60,234 nucleotides of DNA from Candidatus Faecalibacterium intestinigallinarum (GTDB taxonomy: Bacteria; Bacillota; Clostridia; Oscillospirales; Ruminococcaceae): assembly GCA_019113345.1 (NCBI GenBank), contig DXHQ01000020.1, positions 1 through 60,234 of the forward strand. Direction: 5' to 3'. Of the stretch, positions 20,744-29,292 are shown piece by piece. The notes beneath the pieces were generated by a model that saw only the letters and a program-made list of their open reading frames with translations, was not told the DNA's origin and searched no databases. Each line of letters opens with the position of its first letter. Position 1 is the stretch's first letter. Position numbers and translations under genes: made by a program.

Positions 20744-22666
20744 ATGAAGGATGGTTTTCTGAAAGCGGCGGCCCTCTCGCCCGCGCTGCGGGTGGCGGAC
20801 TGCGCCTATAACGCCGGGCAGATCGCCGAACAGATGGCGCAGTGTGCCGCCCGCGGGGTCAAGCTGGCGGTTTTCCCCGAGCTGGCGCTGACCGGCTACA
20901 CCTGCGGGGACCTGTTTTTCCAGCAGGCGCTGCAGCAGGCGGCCCTCGACGGGCTGGCCGGTATTCTCAGGGCCAGCCAGGGGCTGGACCTCGTCGCGCT
21001 GGTGGGGCTGCCTGTGGCGGTAAACGGCAAGCTGTACAACTGCGCCGCCGCGGTCTGCGGGGGACGGCTGCTGGGCCTTGTGCCCAAGACCTGCCTGCCC
21101 AACTACGGCGAATTTTACGAAAAGCGGCACTTCACCCCCGGCGAAAAGCGGCTGCGCACCGTGACCGTCTGCGGACAGGAGGCGCCGTTCGGCACCCGGC
21201 TGCTCTTCCGGTGCCGGCAGATGCCGGCGTTTGTCCTCGGCGTCGAGCTGTGCGAGGACCTGTGGAGCGCCCTGCCGCCCTCCACCTTCCACGCGCTGGC
21301 GGGGGCCACCGTCATCGCCAACCTCTCGGCCAGCGACGAGACGGTGGGCAAGGCCGAGTACCGCCGCGCCCTGGTGGCCAACCAGTCGGCCCGGCTGCTC
21401 TGCGGCTACCTCTATGCCTCGGCCGGCCACGGCGAGAGCACCCAGGACATGGTCTTTGCCGGCCACGACCTGATCGCCGAAAACGGGACGGTCCTGGCCG
21501 AGACCGAGCCCTTCCGGGGCGGCAGCGCCGAGAGCGAGCTGGACTGCGCCCGGATGCTGTCCGAGCGGGCCCGCAACACCAGCTTTGTCCCGGACGACGA
21601 GGGCTACCAGACGGTGGAGTTCGACCTGGCCGTCACCGAGACGGCCCTGACCCGCCGGGTGGACCCCGCCCCCTTTGTCCCCGGCGACCGTCGCCGCCGC
21701 GCCGAGCGGTGCGAGCTGATCCTGCGGATGCAGGCCGACGGTCTGGCCAAGCGGATCGAGCACACCCGCGCCAAAACGGCGGTGATCGGCATTTCGGGCG
21801 GGCTGGACAGCTGTCTGGCCCTGCTGGTGTCGGCCCGGGCCATGCGGCAGCTGGGCCGCCCCGCCGCCGACGTGCTGGCCGTCACCATGCCCTGCTTCGG
21901 CACCACCAAACGCACCCGCAGCAACGCCGAGATCCTCTGTCAGGAGCTGGGGGTCACCTTCCGGGAGGTGAACATCACCGACACCGTCCGCAGCCACTTT
22001 GCCGACATCGGCCACGACGGCCAGACCCCCGACGTCACCTTTGAAAACAGCCAGGCCCGGGTGCGCACCCTGGAGCTGATGGACATTGCAAATCTCCACG
22101 GCGGTTTTGTGGTGGGCACCGGCGACCTGTCCGAGCTGGCGCTGGGCTGGGCCACCTACAACGGCGACCACATGAGCATGTACGGCGTCAACGCCGGGGT
22201 GCCCAAGACGCTGGTCCGCCATCTGGTCCGCTGCGAGGCGGACACCGCCCCCACCGAGGCGCTGCGGCGGGTCCTGCTCGACATTCTGGACACCCCCGTC
22301 TCCCCCGAGCTGCTGCCCGCCAGGGACGGCGAGATCGCCCAGCGGACCGAGGAGCTGGTGGGCCCCTACGAGCTGCATGACTTTTACCTTTACTATGTGC
22401 TGCGGTTCGGCTTTGGGCCGCGCAAGATCTTCCGGCTGGCAAAGGCGGCCTTCGCCGGCCGGCCCGAGTATCCCGACGCGGTGCTGTACAAGTGGCTGCG
22501 CAGCTTCTACTGGCGGTTCTTCGCCCAGCAGTTCAAGCGCAGCTGCCTGCCCGACGGCCCCAAGGTGGGCAGCGTCACCCTTTCGCCCCGCGGGGACTGG
22601 CGGATGCCCAGCGACGCTTCGGCGGCGGCCTGGCTGGCCGAGCTGGAAGCGCTGCACATCCAGTGA
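20744..22666 (+). CDS. nadE: Glutamine-dependent NAD+ synthetase
   Basis: A 640-residue two-domain enzyme that makes NAD from deamido-NAD, ATP and glutamine. The N-terminal nitrilase-fold glutaminase carries the Glu-Lys-Cys triad: FPELALTGYTCGD, KTCLPNYGEFYEKRHF and GVELCEDLW. The C-terminal synthetase has the PP-loop GISGGLDSCLALLV near residue 350 and the NAD-binding segment GTGDLSELALGWATYNGDHM. ATG 20744 is used; the frame is open three codons further. It is followed closely by the NusG-II and LCP genes. Confidence 0.95.
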   Translation: MKDGFLKAAALSPALRVADCAYNAGQIAEQMAQCAARGVKLAVFPELALTGYTCGDLFFQQALQQAALDGLAGILRASQGLDLVALVGLPVAVNGKLYNCAAAVCGGRLLGLVPKTCLPNYGEFYEKRHFTPGEKRLRTVTVCGQEAPFGTRLLFRCRQMPAFVLGVELCEDLWSALPPSTFHALAGATVIANLSASDETVGKAEYRRALVANQSARLLCGYLYASAGHGESTQDMVFAGHDLIAENGTVLAETEPFRGGSAESELDCARMLSERARNTSFVPDDEGYQTVEFDLAVTETALTRRVDPAPFVPGDRRRRAERCELILRMQADGLAKRIEHTRAKTAVIGISGGLDSCLALLVSARAMRQLGRPAADVLAVTMPCFGTTKRTRSNAEILCQELGVTFREVNITDTVRSHFADIGHDGQTPDVTFENSQARVRTLELMDIANLHGGFVVGTGDLSELALGWATYNGDHMSMYGVNAGVPKTLVRHLVRCEADTAPTEALRRVLLDILDTPVSPELLPARDGEIAQRTEELVGPYELHDFYLYYVLRFGFGPRKIFRLAKAAFAGRPEYPDAVLYKWLRSFYWRFFAQQFKRSCLPDGPKVGSVTLSPRGDWRMPSDASAAAWLAELEALHIQ

Positions 22667-22675
22667 GGAGCTTCG

Positions 22676-23032
22676 ATGCGCCACAAAAAACTGTTTGTCA
22701 ACCTCCTGTTTGCGGCGGCGATCCTGCTGGCGGCAGGGGTGCTGTTCGCGCTGCGGGGGGCCGGGCAGGACCCGGACGCGCCCCGCAAGGCCCAGCTGAT
22801 CTACGGCGACGGGAATGCCACCCTCGATTTCCCCCTTGACACCGATGCCGTCTACGACGTGGACACCGGCTATCTGACCGTCCACATCGAGGTGAAGGAC
22901 GGGGCGGCCCGCTTTGTCGATTCGCCCTGCCCCGACCACATCTGCGAGGGCTACGGCTGGCTGACCCTGGAGGACCAGACCGCCACCTGCCTGCCCGCCC
23001 GGGCGGTGCTGACCATCGCGCCGGCCCTATAA
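22676..23032 (+). CDS. NusG domain II (NusG_II) membrane-anchored protein
   Basis: A 118-residue protein with one N-terminal membrane helix (KLFVNLLFAAAILLAAGVLFAL) and a single small extracellular beta domain of the NusG_II type. The recognisable core is VDSPCPDHICEGYGWL followed by TCLPARAVLTI, where other members read CPDKIC...GW...CLPN. Three Cys are positioned for disulphide or metal binding. The function of this Firmicutes family is not established. It lies 10 bp after nadE and 17 bp before the LCP gene. Confidence 0.85.
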   Translation: MRHKKLFVNLLFAAAILLAAGVLFALRGAGQDPDAPRKAQLIYGDGNATLDFPLDTDAVYDVDTGYLTVHIEVKDGAARFVDSPCPDHICEGYGWLTLEDQTATCLPARAVLTIAPAL

Positions 23033-23048
23033 ATAAGGAGTTTCCGCT

Positions 23049-24422
23049 ATGGATTTTGATTTCGAGCCGGAGGAAAAGACCCCTTCCGGCGCAGGCAAGC
23101 CGCGCCAGCCCCACAGGATACGGCGCAGCGACGACGCCCCCGACACCGAGCCGGTCGCGGTGGACGGCGCGGATTTTTTCCGCCCCGCCCACCAGGATCC
23201 GCCCGCCCCTCCGGCGCCCTCCGCCCCCGAGACGGACGGAGGAACATCTCTTTTCACCCGAGGCTTTGCTATGCTGATCCTGTTTGTCCAGGCGGCGCTG
23301 AGCGCGGCGGCTCTTGTGCAGCTCTACCGCACCCGGATGCTGCCGGTCTACTATCTGGCCATTCTGGCCGCGCTGCTCGTCCTGCTCTGGCTGCTGGTCT
23401 TCAAGTGCCAGCGCTATAAGGTGCGGGGCGCGCTGACCCGCCTGTTTTCGCTGCTGCTCAGCGCCGGGATGGCGGTGGGCTGCGTCTGGGCCCAGCAGGG
23501 CCTGGACGCCCTCGACAAGGTCACCCTCGGCGAGGAGGAGCCCGACTACGAGGCGATGGCCGTCACCACCGAGCCCTTTGTGGTCTACCTCAGCGGGGTG
23601 GACAACCGCGGCGAGCTGACTGAAAACGCCCGCAGCGACGTGAATATCCTGGCCGTCGTCAACCCGGTGACCAAGCGGGTGGCCCTGGTCAACACCCCGC
23701 GGGACTATTACGTCGACCTGGCCGGCACCGACAGCAAGGACAAGCTGACCCACGCCGGGCTGTACGGGGTCGAGACCTCGATGGAGACCCTCGGCAGCCT
23801 CTACGGCATCGAGGTGGACGAGTACGTCCGCATCAACTTTGCCGGCTTCATCGACATTGTGGACGCGCTGGACGGGGTGGACGTCTACTCCGACTACACC
23901 TTCACCTCGGTGGGCAGCCCCGGCTACTACGACCCCACCGACTTTGTCGAGGGGTGGAACCATCTGGACGGCAAGGCGGCCCTCGCCTTCGCGCGGGAGC
24001 GCCACGCCTTTGCCACCGGCGACATCCAGCGCGGCATCAACCAGATGAAGGTGATCGACGCCATGCTGGAAAAGATCAAGAGCCCCACCCTTTTGACCAA
24101 CTACAGCCGGCTGCTGGCCGCCGTGGCCGATAACTTTGTCACCAGCCTCAGCTCCAACCAGATTGCGGCGCTGGTGCGGATGCAGCTGTCCGACTTTGCC
24201 GCCTGGGAGATCGAAAACTGCAGTGTGACCGGCTCGAGCTCGTCGAGCACCCACTGCTACTCGGCCCAGGGGCAGAAGCTCTACGTCATGACCCCCGACG
24301 AGGCGTCGGTGGAAGCGGCCAAAGCGCTGATCCAGTCGGTGCTCAGCGGCGAGGAGGCGCCCGGCGCGGACGCTTCCAGCGCCGCCGCCTCGGATGAAGA
24401 AGCCGGCAGCGAAGCTGCCTGA
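23049..24422 (+). CDS. LytR-CpsA-Psr (LCP) family phosphotransferase
   Basis: A 457-residue protein that should attach teichoic acids or other anionic polymers from lipid carriers to peptidoglycan. The acidic, Pro-rich cytoplasmic N-terminus is followed by three hydrophobic helices (residues 75-160). The LCP domain then begins at FVVYLSGVDNRGEL, with NILAVVNPVTKRVALVNTPRDYYVDL, the Arg-rich catalytic region FARERHAFATGDIQRGINQ and LDGVDVYSDY. The C-terminus is a Ser/Ala/Glu tail. It ends the nadE operon and a terminator follows. Confidence 0.93.
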   Translation: MDFDFEPEEKTPSGAGKPRQPHRIRRSDDAPDTEPVAVDGADFFRPAHQDPPAPPAPSAPETDGGTSLFTRGFAMLILFVQAALSAAALVQLYRTRMLPVYYLAILAALLVLLWLLVFKCQRYKVRGALTRLFSLLLSAGMAVGCVWAQQGLDALDKVTLGEEEPDYEAMAVTTEPFVVYLSGVDNRGELTENARSDVNILAVVNPVTKRVALVNTPRDYYVDLAGTDSKDKLTHAGLYGVETSMETLGSLYGIEVDEYVRINFAGFIDIVDALDGVDVYSDYTFTSVGSPGYYDPTDFVEGWNHLDGKAALAFARERHAFATGDIQRGINQMKVIDAMLEKIKSPTLLTNYSRLLAAVADNFVTSLSSNQIAALVRMQLSDFAAWEIENCSVTGSSSSSTHCYSAQGQKLYVMTPDEASVEAAKALIQSVLSGEEAPGADASSAAASDEEAGSEAA

Positions 24423-24424
24423 CA

Positions 24425-24466
24425 CAGGCCATACCGGGCCGTACCTGCGGGGCCGGCCTGTTTTTT
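24425..24466 (+). terminator. Terminator of the nadE-LCP operon
   Basis: CAGGCC / GGCCTG outer stem with a further G/C-rich inner helix, followed by six T. Confidence 0.85.
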
Positions 24467-24514
24467 GTGCTATCTGCCAGTTTTGTGGCGGAAATCTTGT
24501 TGCATATTATAGAA

Positions 24515-24543
24515 TTGACAGACCTGTCCCGCTGGCATAAACT
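24515..24543 (+). promoter_or_regulatory. Probable promoter of pgcA
   Basis: TTGACA (24515-24520), 17-bp spacer, TAAACT (24538-24543). A TATAAT occurs just downstream, but the spacing to this -35 box would be too long. Confidence 0.5.
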
Positions 24544-24625
24544 ATAATTAGATTCGTATACAAGGGGGCGGTCTGCCCGTCCCGTTGGCAATGAAGCAAA
24601 TGAAAGCAAAGGTAAGGTGTTCACA

Positions 24626-26308
24626 ATGTATCTGGATGAATACAAGCGCTGGATGGCGGCCGACCTGGAGGACGCCGATCTCAAACCCGAGCTGGCAAAG
24701 ATCGAGGGGAACGATGCTGAGATCAAGGACCGCTTTGCTGTTGCACTGAAGTTCGGCACCGCCGGCCTGCGCGGCGTGCTGGGCGCCGGCACCAACCGCA
24801 TGAATATCTACGTCGTCCGTCAGGCCACCCAGGGGCTGGCCAACTGGGTCAAGACCCAGGGCGGCAGCCAGACTGTCGCCATCAGCTACGACAGCCGCAT
24901 CAAGAGCGACGTTTTTGCCAAGACGGCCGCCGGCGTCCTGGCTGCCAACGGCATCAAGGTCCGCATCTACGACGCCCTGATGCCGGTGCCGGCCCTGAGC
25001 TTCGCCACCCGGTACTACAACTGCAACGCGGGCATCATGGTCACCGCGTCCCACAACCCCGCCAAGTACAACGGCTACAAGGCCTACGGCCCCGACGGCT
25101 GCCAGATGACCGATGACGCCGCCGCCATCGTCTACAACGAGATCCAGAAGACCGACATCCTCACCGGCGCGAAGTATATCTCCTTCGCCGAGGGCGTCGA
25201 GCAGGGGCTGATCCGCTTTGTGGGCGACGACTGCAAGAACGCGCTCTACCAGGCCATCGAGGCCCGCCAGGTCCGTCCCGGCCTGTGCAAGACCGCCGGC
25301 CTCAAGCTGGTCTACAGCCCGCTGAACGGCTCCGGTCTGGTGCCCGTCACCCATGTGCTGAACGATATGGGCATCACCGACATCACCATCGTGCCCGAGC
25401 AGGAGTACCCCAACGGCTACTTCACCACCTGCTCCTACCCCAACCCCGAGATCTTCGAGGCCCTCAAGCTGGGTCTGGAACTGGCCGAAAAGTCGGGCGC
25501 CGACCTGATGCTGGCCACCGACCCCGACGCCGACCGCGTCGGCATCGCCATGAAGTGCCCGGACGGCAGCTATGAGCTGGTCACCGGCAACGAGATGGGC
25601 GCGCTGCTGCTGGACTACATCTGCGCCGGCCGCATCGAGAAGGGCACCATGCCCGCTAACCCGGTGGCGGTCAAGTCGATCGTCTCCACCCCGCTGGCCG
25701 ACGCCATCGCCGCCCACTACGGCGTGGAGATGCGCAGCGTCCTGACCGGCTTCAAGTGGATCGGCGACCAGATCGCAGGTCTGGAAGCCGCCGGCGAAGT
25801 CGACCGCTTCATCTTTGGCTTTGAGGAGAGCTACGGCTATCTGGCCGGCCCGTATGTCCGCGATAAGGACGCCGTCATCGGCTCGATGCTGATCTGCGAG
25901 ATGGCCGCCTATTACCGCAGCATCGGCTCCTCCATCAAGCAGCGCCTGGAAGAGATCTACCAGCAGTACGGCCGCTACCTGAACAAGGTGGACAGCTTTG
26001 AGTTCCCCGGCCTGACCGGCATGGACAAGATGGCCGGCATCATGAAGAACCTGCGCGACAACCCGCCCGCAGAGTTCGCCGGCCACAAGGTGGTCAAGGT
26101 CACCGACTATGAGAAACCCGAGGAGACCGGCCTACCCGCAGCCAACGTCCTGATCTACGCCCTCGAAGGCGGCGCGACCGTCGTGGTCCGCCCCTCCGGC
26201 ACCGAGCCCAAGATCAAGACCTACTTCACCACCCTCGGCAAGGACCTGGCCGAGGCACAGGCCCAGAAGGACGCTCTGGCCGCGGCCCTCAAGCCGATGC
26301 TCGCGTAA
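24626..26308 (+). CDS. pgcA: Phosphoglucomutase / phosphomannomutase (alpha-D-phosphohexomutase)
   Basis: A 560-residue enzyme interconverting glucose-1-phosphate and glucose-6-phosphate, feeding UDP-glucose and cell-envelope sugars. Order of motifs: FGTAGLRGVLGAGTNRMN, the phosphoserine loop VTASHNPAKYNGYK near residue 140, the metal loop ATDPDADRVGIA near 300, GFEESYGYL for sugar binding and the phosphate-binding RPSGTEPKIKTY at the C-terminus. All four loops are intact. Start at ATG 24626; the GTG three codons earlier is less likely. Confidence 0.95.
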   Translation: MYLDEYKRWMAADLEDADLKPELAKIEGNDAEIKDRFAVALKFGTAGLRGVLGAGTNRMNIYVVRQATQGLANWVKTQGGSQTVAISYDSRIKSDVFAKTAAGVLAANGIKVRIYDALMPVPALSFATRYYNCNAGIMVTASHNPAKYNGYKAYGPDGCQMTDDAAAIVYNEIQKTDILTGAKYISFAEGVEQGLIRFVGDDCKNALYQAIEARQVRPGLCKTAGLKLVYSPLNGSGLVPVTHVLNDMGITDITIVPEQEYPNGYFTTCSYPNPEIFEALKLGLELAEKSGADLMLATDPDADRVGIAMKCPDGSYELVTGNEMGALLLDYICAGRIEKGTMPANPVAVKSIVSTPLADAIAAHYGVEMRSVLTGFKWIGDQIAGLEAAGEVDRFIFGFEESYGYLAGPYVRDKDAVIGSMLICEMAAYYRSIGSSIKQRLEEIYQQYGRYLNKVDSFEFPGLTGMDKMAGIMKNLRDNPPAEFAGHKVVKVTDYEKPEETGLPAANVLIYALEGGATVVVRPSGTEPKIKTYFTTLGKDLAEAQAQKDALAAALKPMLA

Positions 26309-26356
26309 GCGGCGGCAAGACGGCTGCCCCCGCCATCCAGCGCATCAAACAAAAGC

Positions 26357-26400
26357 AAAACAGCGCACGGACTTGCCCCCGGCAGCCCGTGCGCTGTTTT
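26357..26400. terminator. Bidirectional terminator between pgcA and the aldo/keto reductase gene
   Basis: 14-bp perfect stem AAAACAGCGCACGG / CCGTGCGCTGTTTT with T runs on both strands, placed between convergent genes. Confidence 0.92.
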
Positions 26401-26403
26401 TGG

Positions 26404-27255
26404 TTATTCGTGCACTTTCAGGTTGTGAAGCATACGGATGAAAGCGGGGTCGTTGTGGTCGACGATCTCGCTGCGGCCAAGGTCGAGCGCTTCGATCTCG
26501 GCCATTTCCTCGTCGGTCAGGGCGAAATCCCAGACGTCGAAGTTCTGCTCGATCCGCTCCTTGTGCACCGATTTGGGAATGACCGCCACCCCGCGCTGGA
26601 TGTTCCACCGCAGGGCCGCCTGGGCGGCGGTCTTGCCGTACTTCTGGCCGATGGCAGTCAGAACAGGGTGGGTGAAGATGCCGAACTTGCCCTCCGCGAA
26701 GGGGCCCCACGCCTCCGGGATGACCCCGTATTCCTGCATGACCTTGAGGGCTTCCTTCTGCTGGAAGAAGGGATGGATCTCGATCTGGTCGACAGCGGGG
26801 ATGATGTCCACCGTCTCGCAGAAGTCGAGCAGGCGGGCGGCGTTGAAGTTGCAGACGCCGATGGCCCGCACCTTGCCGGCGCGGCAGGCCTCCTCCATGG
26901 CGCGGTAGGCGCCGATGTAGTCGCCCACCGGCTGATGGATCAGGTAGAGGTCAAGGTAGTCGAGGCCGAGGTTTTGCAGGGAGCGGTCCAGCGCCGTTTT
27001 GGCGGCCTCATAACTGGCGTCCTGCACCCACAGCTTGGTGGTGACGAACAGCTCTTCGCGGGGGACGCCGCACCTGGCGATGGCCGCGCCCACGGCCTGT
27101 TCGTTCATGTAGGCGGCGGCCGTGTCGATCAGCCGGTAACCGGCTGCGATGGCGTCCAGGACGGCCTGTTCGCACTGGGCCGGGTCGGGCACCTGAAAGA
27201 CGCCGAAGCCCTCCAGGGGCATGACCACGCCGTTGTTCAAAGTGACAGATTCCAT
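26404..27255 (-). CDS. Aldo/keto reductase
   Basis: A 283-residue NADPH-dependent TIM-barrel reductase of small aldehydes or ketones. Motifs: GYRLIDTAAAYMNEQAVG (catalytic Asp and Tyr), LFVTTKLWVQDASYE (catalytic Lys), LDYLDLYLIHQPVGD (catalytic His), IGVCNFNAARL and the cofactor segment VAVIPKSVHKERIEQNFDV. It is closest in pattern to the 2,5-diketo-gluconate reductase group, whose true substrates vary. It is transcribed divergently from a LysR gene with an inverted repeat between them, so LysR control is likely. Confidence 0.93.
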   Translation of the reverse strand: MESVTLNNGVVMPLEGFGVFQVPDPAQCEQAVLDAIAAGYRLIDTAAAYMNEQAVGAAIARCGVPREELFVTTKLWVQDASYEAAKTALDRSLQNLGLDYLDLYLIHQPVGDYIGAYRAMEEACRAGKVRAIGVCNFNAARLLDFCETVDIIPAVDQIEIHPFFQQKEALKVMQEYGVIPEAWGPFAEGKFGIFTHPVLTAIGQKYGKTAAQAALRWNIQRGVAVIPKSVHKERIEQNFDVWDFALTDEEMAEIEALDLGRSEIVDHNDPAFIRMLHNLKVHE

Positions 27256-27322
27256 AAAAGCCTCCTATTTGCATCTGGTATAGTGTTTGCCTGCAAGGAG
27301 AGGATAGCACAAAAAAGAACGA

Positions 27323-27400
27323 ATGTACAACATCTATTTTGCATAGATGTATGCGCCAAATGAATACTGACTTGCGCGGCGGGCGAAAAGAGGCTATCAT
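27323..27400. promoter_or_regulatory. Divergent promoters and LysR-type operator
   Basis: ACATCTAT-TTTGC-ATAGATGT (27330-27350) is a perfect 8-bp inverted repeat of LysR-box form. It adjoins the -35 box of the reductase promoter (minus strand TTGTAC 27328-27323, then TATCCT at 18 bp). The lysR gene has TTGCGC (27372-27377), a 17-bp spacer and TATCAT (27395-27400). Confidence 0.7.
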
Positions 27401-27423
27401 AACAACAGAAGGGAGCGGTGGAT

Positions 27424-28311
27424 ATGATTGAAACGGAACAGCTTGTGCAGCTAGCGGCGTTTGCCAGGTACGGGACGCTGTCCAAAGCGGCCGAGGCGCT
27501 GCACATTTCGCAGCCCTCTCTCAGCCGGACCATGCAGGCGCTGGAAGGGGAACTGCAGGCCAGTCTATTTGTGCGCAGAAAAAACCGCCTGGCTCTCACC
27601 GAGGCGGGAGAGCTGGCGGTTCGCTATGCGGAAAAGATCACGGCCGAACTGGACGAAATGGGCCGGCAGGTGCGGGCGCTCGACCGGGCCAACCGGTGTG
27701 TCAGCATCGGGGTCTGCGCGCAGGTGCCCGGCCATGACATGACGGCGGCGTTTGCACAGGCGGACAGCGGCGCCGCCGTCGCCTGCCAGATGGAAAGCGA
27801 CGATGCAGCCCTCTGGGAGGGGCTGCGGAAAGGGGAGTACCAGATCATCGTGGTGCACACCCGGCCGCCCGAGGACGAGGAACTGTTCTGGTTTGCCTAC
27901 CGGGACGAAAAACTCAGCCTTCTGGTCCCGAAAGACCATCCGCTGGCCCATCGCACCGAGCTGACCCACGCCGACCTCGAGCATCAGAACCTTTTGCTCT
28001 ATCGTGAGATCGGCTTCTGGTATGAGCTCAGCCGGCAGAACCTGCCCTCGGCTCACTTCCTCTACACCAACGAGTGGGACGCCTTCGGCGAGCTGGCGGG
28101 GCTGGGGGCTTTCCCGGTCTTTGTGACCAATGCGTTCGATGTTTATCCGTTGCCGGAGAGCAGCGAGCGCCGCCGGGGCGGGGTGATCCTGCCCATCCGG
28201 GACGAGGCGTTCTATGCCGTCTACTACTTTGTCTGCCGGGCGGCGGACAAGCCCCGCTTCCAAAAGCTGATCGCGGGGCTGCAGGCCGATTTTAGGGTGC
28301 AGGGATTTTGA
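27424..28311 (+). CDS. LysR-family transcriptional regulator
   Basis: A 295-residue regulator. The N-terminal winged helix-turn-helix is textbook: LVQLAAFARYGTLSKAAEAL then HISQPSLSRTMQALEGELQA and LFVRRKNRLALTEAGE. Residues about 90-295 are the LysR effector-binding domain (LSLLVPKDHPLAHRTEL). The effector is unknown. It is divergent from the aldo/keto reductase and probably controls it through the palindrome between them. ATG 27424 is preceded by AAGGGAGCGG; GTG 27418 is an alternative. Confidence 0.93.
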   Translation: MIETEQLVQLAAFARYGTLSKAAEALHISQPSLSRTMQALEGELQASLFVRRKNRLALTEAGELAVRYAEKITAELDEMGRQVRALDRANRCVSIGVCAQVPGHDMTAAFAQADSGAAVACQMESDDAALWEGLRKGEYQIIVVHTRPPEDEELFWFAYRDEKLSLLVPKDHPLAHRTELTHADLEHQNLLLYREIGFWYELSRQNLPSAHFLYTNEWDAFGELAGLGAFPVFVTNAFDVYPLPESSERRRGGVILPIRDEAFYAVYYFVCRAADKPRFQKLIAGLQADFRVQGF

Positions 28312-28317
28312 ACCCGC

Positions 28318-28869
28318 TCACTTCCCCTGTTCCTGCTGCATCAGGATGGCGAGGGCCTCGGCCGATTCGGTCATGCCGCGGCGGATCCACTCGCAGACCA
28401 TGCCGTAGATGCCGTAGGCGATGAAGGCTTTGGCATAGGCGGCGATATTGGCATCCTCCTGAGCCGGCCCGGCGATCTTCAAAATGGTGTCCAGCAGGAT
28501 GCCGCTGTCGTTTTTGTAGACCAGGGCGTAAAAGTCCTGGTTCTTTTTGTAGAACAGCAGCAGGCTGGCCATCAGGTTTTCGGGCTCGCGGCCGGCGGCT
28601 TTGGCCTGCACGGCTGCGGCGTCGTAGTCCTTCTGCCACTGGCGCAGCAGGGCTTCGTCCTTGCGCTGGAGCACCGCCTCCTTGCTCTCAAAGTTGCGGT
28701 AGAAGGAGGCGCGGCCCACCCCGGCGGCGGCGCACAGCTCGCTGATGGAGACCTCCCCGATGGGTTTTGTCCGCAAAAGGCCGGTCAGCGCCTCGGTGAT
28801 CTGCTCGATGACATAGCTGTTGCGGGCCTCGTTGCTCATGGGTGAGACAGAAGGCGCGGTTTGTTTCAT
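28318..28869 (-). CDS. TetR/AcrR-family transcriptional regulator
   Basis: A 183-residue regulator. The helix-turn-helix lies at residues 20-65: VIEQITEALTGLLRTKPIGE, then VSISELCAAAGVGRASFYRN and FESKEAVL. The C-terminal ligand domain has an Ala-rich helix and the YAKAFIAYGIYGMVCEWIRRG segment of the TetR_C group found in Firmicutes. ATG 28869 follows AAGGAGA. A near-palindrome GCAACGTCGTTAC (28914-28926) lies upstream and could be its operator. The only divergent gene is a 37-codon membrane peptide gene. Confidence 0.9.
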   Translation of the reverse strand: MKQTAPSVSPMSNEARNSYVIEQITEALTGLLRTKPIGEVSISELCAAAGVGRASFYRNFESKEAVLQRKDEALLRQWQKDYDAAAVQAKAAGREPENLMASLLLFYKKNQDFYALVYKNDSGILLDTILKIAGPAQEDANIAAYAKAFIAYGIYGMVCEWIRRGMTESAEALAILMQQEQGK

Positions 28870-29000
28870 TTTCAGTTTTCTCCTTGACGATGTGAATTTT
28901 TGCTGATACAATAGCAACGTCGTTACAACTGTATGCGCGGCTTGGCACCATGATACACCGCCCGGGCCGCCTTGTCAAGAGAAAGGAGTTTTGCAGACCC

Positions 29001-29114
29001 ATGACCATCGGCACAAAGCGGGCCGCCATACTGGCGGTACTGATGTTGGCGGGGCTGCAGGCCCGCCTCTACTACGAAAAGATCAACGAAAACCTCGAAA
29101 CTTACCTGACATGA
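29001..29114 (+). CDS. Possible 37-residue single-helix membrane peptide
   Basis: A short open frame with an ATG at 29001 preceded by GAAAGGAG. The product begins MTIGTKRAAILAVLMLAGLQ and ends ARLYYEKINENLETYLT: one hydrophobic helix followed by a charged tail. It is divergent from tetR, fills an otherwise empty stretch and is followed by a terminator, so it may be a real small gene under TetR control. No homologue is known to me and no clear promoter could be placed. Confidence 0.5.
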   Translation: MTIGTKRAAILAVLMLAGLQARLYYEKINENLETYLT

Positions 29115-29147
29115 CACAGGTCACTGCCGCAAGGTAAGGGAGCGCCG

Positions 29148-29176
29148 GTGCCCGCGGTTTTGCGCGGGCACTTTTT
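29148..29176 (+). terminator. Terminator before ispDF
   Basis: GTGCCCGCG / CGCGGGCAC stem and five T. Confidence 0.88.
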
Positions 29177-29199
29177 GTTGTGTGCATCCGGTGAAACGG

Positions 29200-29228
29200 T
29201 TGCAGTTTACAAGTCGATGCGTTATAAT
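29200..29228 (+). promoter_or_regulatory. Promoter of the ispDF-cdaA-relA gene run
   Basis: TTGCAG (29200-29205), 17-bp spacer, TATAAT (29223-29228). It is the only clear promoter I found ahead of the 14-kb run of tightly spaced genes. Confidence 0.75.
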
Positions 29229-29292
29229 AATAATCGGGTTTTTATAAGATATACCGGGCCTTTGCATACGCGGGGCAGACAAGGACAGAGAG

